A model generated the notes under the pieces. That model saw only the letters and a program-made list of their open reading frames with translations. It was not told the origin of the DNA and did not search any database. 64,000 nt of DNA from Pegoplata infirma (lineage: Eukaryota; Arthropoda; Insecta; Diptera; Anthomyiidae), in contig OY992536.1 of assembly GCA_963921195.1 (NCBI GenBank), positions 290,365,530-290,429,529 on the forward strand, read 5' to 3'. Of this stretch, positions 1 to 12,600 are shown in pieces. Position 1 is the stretch's first letter; each line of letters begins with the position of its first letter. The position numbers were made by a program, and so were the translations under genes.

Positions 1-454
1 TTTTCGTAAATATTTAAACTTCCAACTAAACTATAAACTAAATGAGAATTCAAAAAACTAAGATTATAATAAAAAAAATTAAAATTCAACGTCCAGAAAA
101 AAATGTTCTTGAAAGCATTTTTAGTTTTTTTACTCAAAAATTAAAAAAAAAAAATACTAAAAAGTTATTCGAATTTAGCATTTTTACCTGAAAGCATTTT
201 TAACGATTTTTTTCATAACGCAAAAAAAAAGTCATAAAATATTTGTGTTTGGGACTTGGAAAATTATTTTTTTCTGAAACTTCTAAAATTTTTAAAAATT
301 AAATTTTTAACTTTTTAAATGCATTTTTTTACTCCAATACGGAGAAAATAAATTTCTTTGAAAATTTTTCAAAATTTTACCAACATTTTTTCATCCTAAA
401 ATCCTTTTAAATGAGTTGCTTTCCTCAAAAAATCCCCAAAAAAATTTAAATTTT
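1..454. other. AT-rich flank, no gene
   Basis: Homopolymer-rich A/T sequence with scattered short runs such as TTTTTAAAAATT. I see no open frame, RNA gene or recognisable transposon end. It may be an arm of an AT-rich foldback that continues to the left of the window. Confidence 0.5.
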
Positions 455-1262
455 GGACTTAAAGGAAGGTCTTTCAGAGGGCACCCACTGATTGCCTTGA
501 ACTTGAATATGTGAATGAGGGGGAAAGAATAAGAGTTACCTATTTTTTTAGCTGCCCAGTCTCAAATTTAAAAAAGGGTTGCCACCTTATGAAAAATTAA
601 GGGTTTTCGGGAAAATTCACACACAGAAAAATTAATTTCCAACTGAACTTTTCAGTTGTATTAACTCAAAATTCGGTTGCTGCTACTACATTTTGATGTG
701 GCTAAAGAAATTTATAGTTGTTTCAATTAAAAGACAGTTTTAATAACAAAATTTTGTTGTAACTACCGATATTTAGTTGTTTCAACCTTAATTCAAATGC
801 ATCCACCGATTTTTTGTTGCAACAACTGAATTTCAGTTGGAAATTAGCAAATTTGTTTTCTGTGTGCATAAAAGCCGAACTAGCAGGAATTTCTCCAAAC
901 TAAAAAATATGGGTCAACTTAATTTTAATAGAGATTATTATATATGATTTTGGCGGTCGTACGTATATACATCTCCATATAAACTTACCCAACGATTATA
1001 CATTTTTGACAGTAACGACCCAAACGAAGCCGAAATTAGACACGACCGGTACGCCATTGCATAGGCCTTCAAAAAATCTTTCGATCTGTACAAAATATTC
1101 ATATAGTTGCTTTTGAATCCCTTTTTCCCCCTCCCCTTTGACCCGTTTAATGTGAGATTGGGCAGCTAAAAAAATGGTAACTCTTATTTTGCACCCTTTT
1201 TCTTACATGCAAGTTTCAGGACAATCGGTTGGTGCTCTGTAAAAGACCTTCCTTGTTAGACA
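455..1262. mobile_element. Foldback element, AAGGAAGGTCTTT end family
   Basis: The left end (AAGGAAGGTCTTTCAGAG near 462) is repeated in inverse at 1240-1260 (AAAGACCTTCCTTGTTAG). The next blocks also mirror each other: AATAAGAGTTACC plus AGCTGCCCA on the left, GGGCAGCT plus GGTAACTCTTATT on the right. The centre has no coding potential. A related, right-truncated copy sits at 52139-53322. The left arm carries a smaller palindromic MITE. Confidence 0.7.
618..867. mobile_element. Palindromic MITE nested in the foldback
   Basis: Ends read CACACAGAAAAATTAATTTC and, in inverse, GAAATTAGCAAATTTGTTTT followed by CTGTGTG. The inner part repeats CAACTGAA and TTCAGTTG in both orientations. It is about 250 bp with no coding frame and fits a non-autonomous DNA transposon. 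Superfamily not determined. Confidence 0.6.
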
Positions 1263-1280
1263 ATTTTAATATGTCCTATT

Positions 1281-1812
1281 TTTATACCCTCCAACTACAG
1301 TATGGGGGTATACTCACTTTGTCATTCCGTGTGTAACGCATCGAAATATCAGTCGGGGACCCCATGGGGTCCCTATATATATACTTTAATATATATACTT
1401 TATGCATAAAGTATATATATTATTGATCTATGATCCATTCTAAGACTTTTCTAGAATGTCCGTATGTCCGTCTGTATAAGACACGATGCAGTCAAAAATA
1501 AAAGAGATAGACTCGTCAAGTTTGGCAGGAATATGTGTTTTGGTCCTAGGCAGTTTAAGTTCGTAAATGGGCAAAATCGGACCAGGGGGAAAAAGTTCCC
1601 CCTTGAAGAACTTAACTAACCTCTGAAAAACGCCATATTTTCACAGGTTTTTTTGTATTTTTGTTGAGCAAATGAAACAATTTGATGTCTGAAAAAGTTC
1701 AAGGTCCCCCCCCCAAAAAAAAGCCTCTGCAATTTTTTTTTTTTAATTTTTTTTTATATGTTGGAGGGTATTAAAGATTCGGCACAGCCGAATTTAACAC
1801 TCTCACTTGTTT
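1281..1812 (+). mobile_element. DINE-1-like Helentron, subfamily A
   Basis: Starts with ATACCCTCCAACTACAG followed by TATGGGGGTATACTC, passes through TCATTCCGTGTGTAACGCAT and a short GTCCGTATGTCCGTCTGT run. It ends with GGAGGGTATTAAAGATTCGG, the hairpin TTCGGC-ACA-GCCGAA and the terminus AACACTCTCACTTG. This order matches the non-autonomous DINE-1/INE-1 group. Oddity: a small inverted AT insertion at about 1365-1415 (GGGACCCCATGGGGTCCC, then repeated TATATATACTTTA). Confidence 0.85.
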
Positions 1813-2160
1813 GTTCTATAAGTGCTTTTATTGTACTATATTTTTCGATTTTAAAGCGCTTTCAAGGCGCTTTAACAAATCAACAGCATACCGTTTACCG
1901 TGGTTATCATTTTGTATGCTGGAAAATTACTTAACTGTTATAATTTCCCTTTACATAAACGACCATATAAAGTATTCCCATCTGTATTTTTCTGCCTGGG
2001 TAGTAAACAATTATTTTTAGTAAAACAACTGCTTTTCATTGCAAATTAACTTTACTGATTACTTTTTAAAGAAATTACAAATAGTAAATTACATAATTTT
2101 TTTAGAACAGGTGTTTAATTAAAAATTGTTTCTAAATACTTTGCTGTCAGATTTTTATAT

Positions 2161-3131
2161 ACTTGAGTAAAAATGTTTATATATAATTATAAATAATTTT
2201 ATAAAATTATATATAATAATATAAGATCATATACAGGTTTCAGATAATTGTATAAATTATATATAACTTTATTTGAAATATAGTTTCATTAAGTTTAATA
2301 AAATTTCGGATAAAATCATATTCCGAGTAAAAATTTTTATATGATGCAATATATAATGATATGTAACACAATATATATTTATACGCAATTTGATCCGAAT
2401 AATGGTGGATGTTTTTGCATTAAAAAAGATCAACTTGTATAAAGTATGATTTGATTTCATCCGAGTTTTGACCAGACATTGCTATATATTGGTGGATCTA
2501 ATTAGATCTAATTGCATAAAAACATATAAAATCCTGGTGTTTTTTGGTTAAGGTTGAGATACACCACAGGTCAACGATACATTCGCCAAACATATAATTT
2601 TCTAAAACAAAAAAATGTTTGGGTACGCTTCGAACCAGATAGGTGATATACATAACCCTAATAAGGAAATGTTTAGGAACATTTTAGAAAGAAACTTTCT
2701 ATACTTTGCCTAAAAAACATAGAAAGTTTTTGGTTAATTGGAAACATATAAAGTTTTATATGGAACAGAATAAACTATATATAATTTGATGTAAAATTAT
2801 ACAGAATAGCAGATTTTGTATTGACCCTCATATTATTTTATTTAATTATATCAACCGTACACCTTTTAATCCGAATCATGATTAAATTATATATTACTAC
2901 ATATGACTGCATTAAAAAAATTTAGAAAATATCTCACGGATGTATAATCATATATAATTTATTATGTTTGTATCAAGTTATATATTGTAATATATGTTTA
3001 TTTTTACTCGGGATATACCTAAATTAATCTACTTTTTTCCAATTTTCTGAAATCTGAACCTTTATATATAATCGTACATAATTTAATCAAATTATATATA
3101 ACCATATATATATAAACATTTTTACTCAGGT
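2161..3131. mobile_element. AT-rich foldback element, GAGTAAAAATGTTTATATA ends
   Basis: The end CTTGAGTAAAAATGTTTATA at 2162 recurs in inverse as TATAAACATTTTTACTCAGG near 3112-3130. Inside, a second pair (CCGAGTAAAAATTTTTATA at about 2325 and TTTTTACTCGG at about 3003) suggests nested or rearranged copies. The interior is full of TATATAAT dinucleotide-like runs. No coding potential. A relative may lie at 47.7-48.05 kb (ATTTTTACTCGGGC). Confidence 0.65.
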
Positions 3132-3439
3132 AATTATCATAATATAATATAATTAGTAAAAAAAACATATTTGTTACAAAATTTAAAAAAAAAAATATTA
3201 ACACGATACCTGAAATTTAGTAAAAATTAATAAAAAAATCATGAATTTAAAAAAATTCTGTTTTATAAATCATATCTAAAATTAACGTTTCTCTTCAGTA
3301 CGACACTTTAAAATTACTTTTTAATAAGGCTGTGTAAATACATAAACATATATTTATATAATTAAATAATTAAATTAATAATATAAAAACAAATAATTCA
3401 TCAAAATAAAATAAATTAAATAAAAATTGTCATCATTAT

Positions 3440-3562
3440 TTATTTATTTTTAGCAACAAAAACACTGTTAGCATCAGTCACAACAGAGAAAATTTAAACA
3501 CATTACAACAAAAAAAAAAAAAAAAAAACAACCCAACTTTAAAACAAATTAACAATTACAAA
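3440..3562 (+). promoter_or_regulatory. Probable 5' UTR start region of the dioxygenase gene
   Basis: TCAGTC at 3474-3479 fits the arthropod initiator TCAGTY and would give an 87-nt 5' UTR before the ATG at 3563. The preceding TTTATTTATTTTTAG at about 3439-3453 could instead be a splice acceptor for a 5' UTR exon outside the window. The UTR contains an A tract of about 19 nt (3511-3528). No TATA box or DPE is convincing. A capped transcript end is needed to choose between the two readings. Confidence 0.35.
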
Positions 3563-3647
3563 ATGTTAAAAACAAAAACTAATGAGGATAAAGTTGATAC
3601 TCTGTTGACCAAGAGTTTGGTTCCAATAATTGATCTTGCTCATTGTG
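3563..3647 (+). CDS. Dioxygenase coding exon 1
   Basis: Starts at ATG in the fly-like context TACAAAATG; no in-frame ATG is seen just upstream. It encodes residues 1-28, ending in VPIIDLAHC, which is the usual N-terminal beta strand of this family. The donor is GTAAGT at 3648, leaving phase 1 (G of Gly29). The next coding exon is 29.5 kb away, so on its own this exon would be easy to miss. Confidence 0.85.
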
Positions 3648-6600
3648 GTAAGTTGAAGTTTTTTTTTTTTCATTTATTTAATTTTTCTAATATTGTAAAC
3701 TTAATTTATTCTAAGTTGGCTAATGATTTACAGTCAGTATTAGTCATTAGCTTAGTATTTTGCTTTGTTTATATTTGTAACTAATTAATTTTAATTAGTA
3801 TTATTATAAAACAAAATCTATAAATAGATTTGTAAAGTTTGGTTAGCTTTAAAAAAAGTCGCTACAGCTGGATACGATTAAGGTTTTGAGATGGCCTTCA
3901 TGAAATTTCATTCAGGTTTTTATATATCAAGGGCGAATATTCAAAACTTGCTATCTGAAATATTTTCGAAAGAGAGTTTTCGATAAAAATGTGTTCACAG
4001 AATTAGTTGTCATCTATCAAATTAATTTCTTACTGAAATATTATTTCAAAAACAACTGTTTTAATTATATTGTAGAAAAAAGATTAATAATTACTCTTAG
4101 AATTACCCAAAAACAACAGTTGTTTTTGATCTCCTAAAAAATGTTCATTATGCAGATAGCAAGTTTTGAATATTCGCCATCAATATGAATTTTTTTATGT
4201 TAGAAGAAGTTCAAAGTCCTGTTAAAATAATGTAATTTTTGCGGTCCACTCTCTGTTGTGGGACTTGATATAAAAATATTAATCTTAATAATAATAAAAA
4301 TTGGGTACAAAAATCACTTTATTTAAAACAAGTAGAAAAGTTAAATTCGACTTGGCCGAATCTATGAATACCCTCCACAATGCCCATTTTAAGTTATAAT
4401 CACATTACATGAGTAGTAGGTTCACAGAGGTGCATTTGATGTGTGTAAGTATAAGTGACAGCACACGGTGTAACTTTTGACGTTTCATACAAAACGTAAA
4501 CAAACAACATAAATACATACACAAAAGCTCACACGTACAGGCACACATACACTAGGCAGCGATTACAATTCTGTACTAAACACCATGCCACCATATTGGA
4601 AAGGACGAAATTAGCACCATTGTTTGCATACTAGCCTGTACTGTGGTTATTATAAATTTTCTAACGTGAAAAAAATAACAGTTTTGATTAGAAATATTTT
4701 ATTTTGTTTAAAAAAAATTTTTTTTAGTAATTTAAAAAAAACAAGTGAGAGTGTTAAATTCGGCTGTGCCGAATCTATTATACACTCCAACACGTTAAAA
4801 AAAAAAACAGGGGCGTCTTTTTTTGGGGGGGGGGGGGTACGTCGGTGGGGGCAACTTTTCTGGATCCAACTTCAAGACTTTGAACTTCTTTTGACATAAA
4901 AATGTTTCGTTTGCTAAGCAAATGTGCAAAAAACCTATAAAAAATGTTTTTTTTTAGAGGTTTGTTTAGTTCTTAAGAGGGGAACTTTTTTCCCCCTGAT
5001 CCGATTTTGCCCATGTTCGAACTTAACCAGCCCAATACCATAAGACATATTCGTGCCAAATTTCAGGAGTCTAGCTCTATTACTTTGGTCTGTATCGTGT
5101 CTTCCACAGACGGACGGACGGACGGACGGACGGACGGACGGACGGACAGACGGACATCGCCAGAATGTCTTAGAATGGATCACTGATCAATAATATATAT
5201 ACTTTATGGGGTCCTAGACCGATATTTCGATGCGTTACACACGGAATGACAAAGTGAGTATACCCCCATACTGTGGTTGGAGGGTATAAAAAAAAAAATA
5301 ATTTACTAATTTTTTTTTTAGTGTAAATTTTTTTTGAGTGTAAAATTTTTTTCGAGTGTATTTTTTGTTTGTTTTTGTTATAAAAATATTTTTGAGTGAC
5401 AAAAATACGTTGTAAAATATTTTTGTGACTTACCAATGTTTTTAAAACAGGTTTAACGGGTTTTCAACACGTGAATTTTAGGTGAAGCTAATATGAAATT
5501 CACGGTTTTGCTAATAACTTTTGAACCACTGGACCGATTTGGCTAAAATTCAACACAAACAAGGCTGGAGGAACGCAAAATATATATGTTTGTTTTTCGA
5601 AAGTTATAGTGCTTTGTATCTCAAAAATTCACGAAAAACCCTTGCCGAAATTCAGTCTTTTGCTCATAACTTTTGAACCACTGGACCGATTTCGCTGGAT
5701 TGCAATACAAATCTGACCAGGTAAATCCCCAACATATATGCCAAACTTCAGGAGCCTCCGTTAAGTCTTTCAAAAGTTAGCGTGTTTTCAACAGACAGAC
5801 AGACGGACAGACGGACGGACGGACGGACATCGCTAGATCGTCTTAAAATCGATCGAGGATCATGAATATATATACTTTATGGGGTCCTAGACCAATATTT
5901 CGAGGTGTTACAAACGGAATGACAAACTTATATATACCCTCTATCACTAGAGTGGAGGGTATAAAAATGTCGGTTCTCGATTTTCTTATTATACCCTCCA
6001 CTCTAGTGGTAGAGGGTATAGAGAGTATATATATTCCGTTTGTAACACATCGAAATATTGGTATATATATTCATGATCCTCGATCGATTTTAAGTCGATC
6101 TAGCGATGTCCGTCCGTCCGTAGAAAACACGCTACCGTTTGAAAGACTTTACAGAGGCTACTGAAGTTTGGCATATATGTTGGTCATTTACCTGGTCTGG
6201 TTGGTATTGCAATCCAGCCAAATCGGTCCAGTGGTTCGAAAGTTATGAGCAAAAGAGTACATTTCAGCAAGGGGGTACTTCCATTTTAAATCAACGAAAA
6301 AAACTTCCGTTTTTAACCCCACCCTCTTCAATTGGTATAAAAATGAGCATGAATATTCCGCTTTACTAAACTAACACTAAGGTAAAAATTTAGACCTCCA
6401 GTTTTGATGGTTCCTGAAATATGGCGCCTCGAAAAGTGGTCAAATCGGTAAAAACTCACTGAAGCGGTCAAGCAAAAATATTTATATCTTCTTAAGTTTT
6501 TAACTTACAAGGTCGATATTGGTACCATTAAAAAGGTATTGAAAGCACCTTTACAATAAAATCTAGCAACATATTTGTTGCGAAAGGTCAGAGGTTATTA

Positions 6601-9600
6601 TTACAATTTTTAGTTTTTGGGAAACTGAATCTCGAAAAATGAAATTTTTAAAATCTTTAAAAAAATATATGTTAATGCTGGAAGTCTTCTCTGCATTTTT
6701 TGCCAAAAAATTTAAGTGAGCTCTTATTGGTTCCGGAGATACAGATAAAAATGTGAAAAATAATGAATATTTTTAACAAATTAATAAAAAAAATCAAAAA
6801 CTCACTAAAGAGGTTTAGCAAAGTTGAGTATATCTTCTAAAGTTCTCAAATTACAAGGTCGATATTGGTACCATTCAAAAGGTTTTGATAGCGACTTTAA
6901 TATAAAATTTATTTATATTTTTTTTTGCAAAAGGTCAGAGGTCAATATTCTATGATTTAATTTTTTGGAAACTGTATCTCAAAAAATTAAATTTTAAAAA
7001 TTATTAACAAAAATAAATGTTAATGCTAATAGTCCTCTCTGCATTTTTTGCCAAAAAATTTGAGTGAGCTTCTTTTAGTTCATGAGATATAGATAAAAAT
7101 GTGAAAACAAACAAACAATTTTTATAAACATATATTTTTTGTTTTTCATTTTTTTAAATACACTAAAAATTTTCATTCATTTTCACATTTTTATCTATAT
7201 CTCTGAAACCAATAAGAGCTCACTCAAATTTTTTGGCAGAAAATGCAGAGAAGACTTTCAGAATTAACATATATTTTTTTAAACATTTTTAAAATTTCAT
7301 TTTTTGAGATACAGCTTCCCAAACATTAAAAATTGTAATAATGACCTCTGACCTTTGGCAAACAAATTTAAGCTAATTTTTATTTTAAAGGTGATTTCAG
7401 TACCTTTTTAATGGTACCAATATCGAACTTGTGAGTTAAAAACTTAGGAAGATATAAATATTTCTGCTTGACCACTTTAGTGAGTTTTTAACGATTTTTT
7501 CGTTTTTCAAAGAGCTTTATTTCAGGAACAATTAAAGCCAGGGGTCCAACATTTTAAATTTATCTTAGTTTAGTAGAGTGCAATAAATAAACTTAGTTTT
7601 GAAAGATTCCGAGATGGGATGGAAAATCGGTTCGTTGGTTATAAAAATTTTAACCCTTGGGTGTTTCACGAATTTACAAGATAAAAAATACGATAACTTT
7701 CAAATGACAACAATGAGACTGCTGAAGCTTGACATGTATCTTTGCCGTTCCCCAGGTCTGTTTGGTATTAAATTTAACCTCAATCAGTCCAGTGGTTCAA
7801 AAGTTATAAACAAAACCCTGAATTTCAGATTGGTTTCATCTTAAATGCCACGTGTTTAAACAAGTTTCAAAAGCATTGGTGGTAACTTAACAATGCTTTT
7901 CAAACTTGTTTAGTTTTAAACTTGTTTAGTTTTAAAAGCATTGGTAACTTAAAAATTACACTCGAAAAAAATTTTACACTCAAAAAAAATTTTACACTCA
8001 AAAAAAAATTTAGTTTTTTTACAAAAATTACAATATTTTGTGTACATACGTACGTGCATTCACTCAGAAATATTTTTACAGTAAAAAAAACATTACACTC
8101 GAAATTTTACACTAAAAAAAAATTAGTAATTTTTTTTTTAATGACAAAAAAAAAGTTTTTTACTCAAAATAAAATATTTCTAATCAAAATTGTTAATTTT
8201 TTCACGTTAAAAAATGTACTATCCTTTAAAAAAATGCATTGTGGAGGGTTTTCATAGATTCGGCAAAGTCGAATTTAACTTTTCTGTTTTGTTTTTTTTC
8301 CTATTAAGATCTGTTCCTCATATTTTATTGAATTTTGCCCCAGTCTATCATACATATGTTTAAGGTTCGATTCTGTTTGTTTACTTTACATGTTTTAAAT
8401 ATTTAATAATTTTGAGTTTTTTTTTTTTAATTTTTTAAAACTTGTTTCTTACACACTTATTATTTTTTGGAAATATTTACGTTTTTAATTTTTTGTTGTT
8501 TTTCCCCCTTTATATTGTGAATAATATTTTGATACTTATTTAATTTGAGATTAACCGTTTTTAAAGCATCACATCTGTTTTTTTGTTTTTTTATTATTTT
8601 GCATATAACTGCGTCAACAGTTTTTTGTTTTATTATATTTACTTGTTTTTCAAAATATTTTTTTTGTAAACTTTTTTTTTTTTTTAATAAACATGATTTT
8701 TTCCGTGTGATATTGATCTTTCCGCAAGGTTTTCAATTAAAATAATGTTAATTGAATTTCACCTTTTGTTTTGTTGAGTTTTTTAAACTTGGTAATTTGG
8801 TTTTTATAGATTTCTTTTGAAATTACTACGTTTTGAAACATTTTAAAAATAAAAATTAAAAACAGATACTTCTGGGCAATAAAATGCAAAAATTTTCAAC
8901 ACGTATTAAATAAAATTTTACTTTAAAAAATATACAAATTTTAAAAAGTTCTTTTCAGATTTAAAAGAATTTTTGATTTTTGTTTATTTTTTTTGAATTT
9001 TAAATTCGTCGGGGTCGGAAAAGTTGCCTTTAAGGGTCAATACTAACACAAAAAATATTAGACCTGTAGGGCAATGTCTTTGTGTTTCTTTTTTTGCATT
9101 GAAAATCGGGTTGGGTTCTATTTTGACTTGAAATTTTTTTTAATTTTTTTTTTAAATTTTTTGAGGACCAAAAAAATTTTTTTATCATAAAAACACTTTT
9201 TAGTAATGTCCAAATATTATCTTATATTCTAAGGTTAAAAAAATCAAAAACATTTTTTTTTCACTTTGTTCGGAATTTTCAAGTCAAAAAAAGGAACCCT
9301 AGAGGTGTGTTTTTGTTGACCCTCAAAGGCACATTTTCCGACCACGACAATTTTGAAATTCGAAGAAAGGCAAAATTTCTCCACCCTAATATATTAATTT
9401 AAACAAGTGTGAGTGTTTAATTCAGCAGTGCCGAATATTTTATACTAGAGATGTGCGCGTGAGTAATTTTTGACTCACACTCACTCACGCTCACGACAGG
9501 AATTTTGAATCACGCACACTCACTCACGAACATATTTTTTCTACTCACACTCACTCACAATCACGTGAGTAAATTTAATACAACTCAAACTCACATGCAC

Positions 9601-12600
9601 TCACGCAAGCTTCACTCACACTTACGTTGACTCACATTCACGAAACTCTTATTTATACAAAAAAAATTTCAAAACTAAAATTTCAAAAAACTTTCAAACT
9701 TTTCAGCAAAATTTAAAGTTCAGCATAACTATACATTTTTTTTTTGCTTTTTTCGGGACGAAATCTTAAGTTAAGCCAAATTTTAAAATTTTTTTGATGC
9801 TTTTTTGGTACGAAAGGCAATATAAAGAGAAAATAAATCACGCAAACTCACGCAAAAAAATCGACTCACGCACACTCACTCACGCAAAAATCTTACTCAC
9901 GCACACTCACTCACACAATTTTTTTCTTCACTCACACTCACTCACAATCACGTGAGTAAAATTGAATTCAGTCACACTCACGCGTGATCACGCGTGAATC
10001 ACGCTCTAATCTGCTCATGTGCCCGTCTCTATTTTATACCCTACAAAATGTAAAAAAAAAAAAAAATTTTGACAAAGGCGTGTTTTTTAGGGCGGTTATA
10101 GTCACGCCCACAAAAAGGTGGGTGTCGAAAAGTACACAAAACAGACTAGAAAAGTTTAATTCCATTTGGCTAAATCTACTAATACTAGGGATTCCCACCA
10201 AAATAAAATTTCTAGTCGTTAATAAGCTGATCAAGGAAAATAACAAATAAAAAAAAATAAAAAATTGACGAAATTCGAAAAAAGTCATTATTTGTGACAC
10301 CCTTTTTGGATCGGGAGGGGGAAATATTTTTAGTGAAAAAATATCAGTCCAAAAAGAAGTTCAAATAAAAAGAAGTTTAAGTAAAAAAATTTTGAGTAAA
10401 ATTTGGAAAATGTTCTATTTTGTTGCCCGTTCTATTCCATTTTGTTTCATGTTCAATTTCATTTCGTTTCATGTAGATTTCATTTCTTTCCGTTTAACAC
10501 GCGTTTAAGAAATAAAATTGTCTTTATCTCAATAGATTAAAAAAGTAAAATTTTACCGTACTTTTAACCACCCTTTTAACCAAAAAAATTTAAATTTGTT
10601 AATGTGTCCTTCTCTTGAACGAGAAGGACACATTCTTGGGTCTTTTAAGTTTGATAGTTATAAAAAAGTACCGATTTTCTATTTTACCCCCTTTTTGGCC
10701 CCTTAGAATCGAAATTTTTATAATTTATTTTTGCTAAAGGATCCTGGACTAAAACATTCAACTTAATAAGACCGTTATATCTATAAGGAAATGGAAAACG
10801 TACCAAAGTTTAGTTTTTTACTCGTTTTAGTATCAGAAAATGATTTTTTAGAATGTTTTGTTGATGGAGGATTCTACATTACAAAAATCGATTTTTCATG
10901 ACCATTATTTCAAGAGGTGGGAAAAAATTAACGAAGTACACTTTTTTACCCTCTTATTGTTAGAATAGAAACTTTCTAAAAAAGTACTTTTGGCAGAATT
11001 TGTTTTTTTACTGGATGATCGATCGAACATTTCAAACTTAATTTTTTTAAGATCCATTATTTCAGTGGATAGAAAAAGTACCAAAGAAAATTACTAATGT
11101 AATGTAAAATACATCCCGCAAAATTTGACGCCAGTTTTGCCCAAACAACCCTTGCGATATAATGTAAGAGACAAAAAGGTTGAAAGAAAGTATTAGGTGA
11201 GGTTGAGATTGCTAGAAATTGAATTTTTGTGTTGGAAACTGTCAAAATCTATTCTTAAGAAACTATAAAAATTCACATATGTATATAAACAAGCAGAAAA
11301 GTTAAATTCGACTTTGCCGAATCTATGAATACCCTCCACAATGCATTTTTTTAAACAGTAGTACATTTTTCAACGTGAAAAAATTAACAATTTTGATTAG
11401 AAATATTTTATTTTGAGTAAAAAACTCTTTTTTTTTCATTTTTTTAAAAAAAAAAGAAAAATTACTAATTTTTTTTTTGAGTGTAAATTTTTTTTTGAGT
11501 GTAATGTTTTTTTTACTGTAAAAATATTTCTGAGTGAATGCACGTAAGTATGTACACAAAATATTGTCATTTTTGTAAAAAAAAAAACTCAATTTTTTTT
11601 GTATAAATTTTTTTTTGAGTGTAAAATTTTTTTTGATTGTAAAATTTTTTTTGAGTGTAAAATTTTTTTCGAGAGTAATTTTTAAGTTACCAATGCTTTT
11701 AAAACTAAACAAGTTTAAAAAGCATTGCTTTAAAATTTAACAAGTTTGAAAAGCATTGTTTAGTTACCACCAATGCTTTTAAAACTTGTTAAAACACGTG
11801 GCATTTTAGATGAAACTAATCTGAAATTCAGGGTTTCGCTTATAACTTTTGAACCACTGGACCGATTGAGCTGAAATTTAAAATCAAACAGACCCGGGGA
11901 ACGGTAAAGATACGTGCCAAGCTTCAGTAGTCTTATTATTGTATTTCGAAAGTTATCGTGTTTTTTATCTCGTAAATTCGTGAAACACCCTTGCCGAAAT
12001 TTACTCTTTTGCTCATAACTTTTGAACCACTGGACCGATTTGGCTGGATTGCAATACCAACCTGACCAGGTAAATGGCAAACATATATGCCAAACTTCAG
12101 TAGCCTCTGTTAAGTCTTTCAAAAGTTAGCGTGTTTTCTACGGACGGACAGACAGACAGACGGACGGACGGACGGACATCGCTAGATCGACTTAAAATCG
12201 ATCGAGGATCATAAATATATATACTTTATGGGGTCCTAGACCAATATTTCGATGTGTTACAAACGGAATGACAAACTTATATATACCCTCTATCACTAGT
12301 GGAGGGTATAAAAACAATTTCCATTAACAAGACCAACCGAAATTTAAAATTCTACTGATGATAACACTAACTGGAGTGTTTGAAACCAAATGAACACCTT
12401 TTTACTCCTTGATAATTGGAATTTCCGAGAACTTAGCCTTAGTGAATGTATGTTCAGTCTGTAAACTTTTGGAAATTCTTTTCAGAATTTAAAAAAAAGT
12501 ACTTATCGGTCGTGGGTATTTTAGATAGAGAAAATATACAGAAAAATGTGCTAAAAATAATACCTACTTAAATAAGTTATGACTTATTTATTCATGCCTG

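Noticed and set aside
3454..3562. Upstream coding extension of the dioxygenase (frame is open before the ATG)
   Set aside because: The stretch is dominated by an A tract and has no family similarity. Openness over about 110 nt in such sequence is expected by chance.
4935..5183. Minus-strand frame with a PSVRPSVRPSVRPSV stretch
   Set aside because: The repeat is the GTCC tetranucleotide core of a DINE-1 element. Similar shadows appear in other copies (for example 44056-44256).
9450..10000. Telomere-like or simple CACTCA satellite
   Set aside because: The block has defined inverted ends and an 8-bp target duplication, so it is an inserted hAT-type element rather than a simple tandem repeat.
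11760..12122. 120-residue minus-strand frame (KDLTEATEVWH...), also seen at 6139-6369
   Set aside because: It lies inside DINE-1 subfamily B and tracks the repeat, is broken differently in each copy and has no recognised domain.
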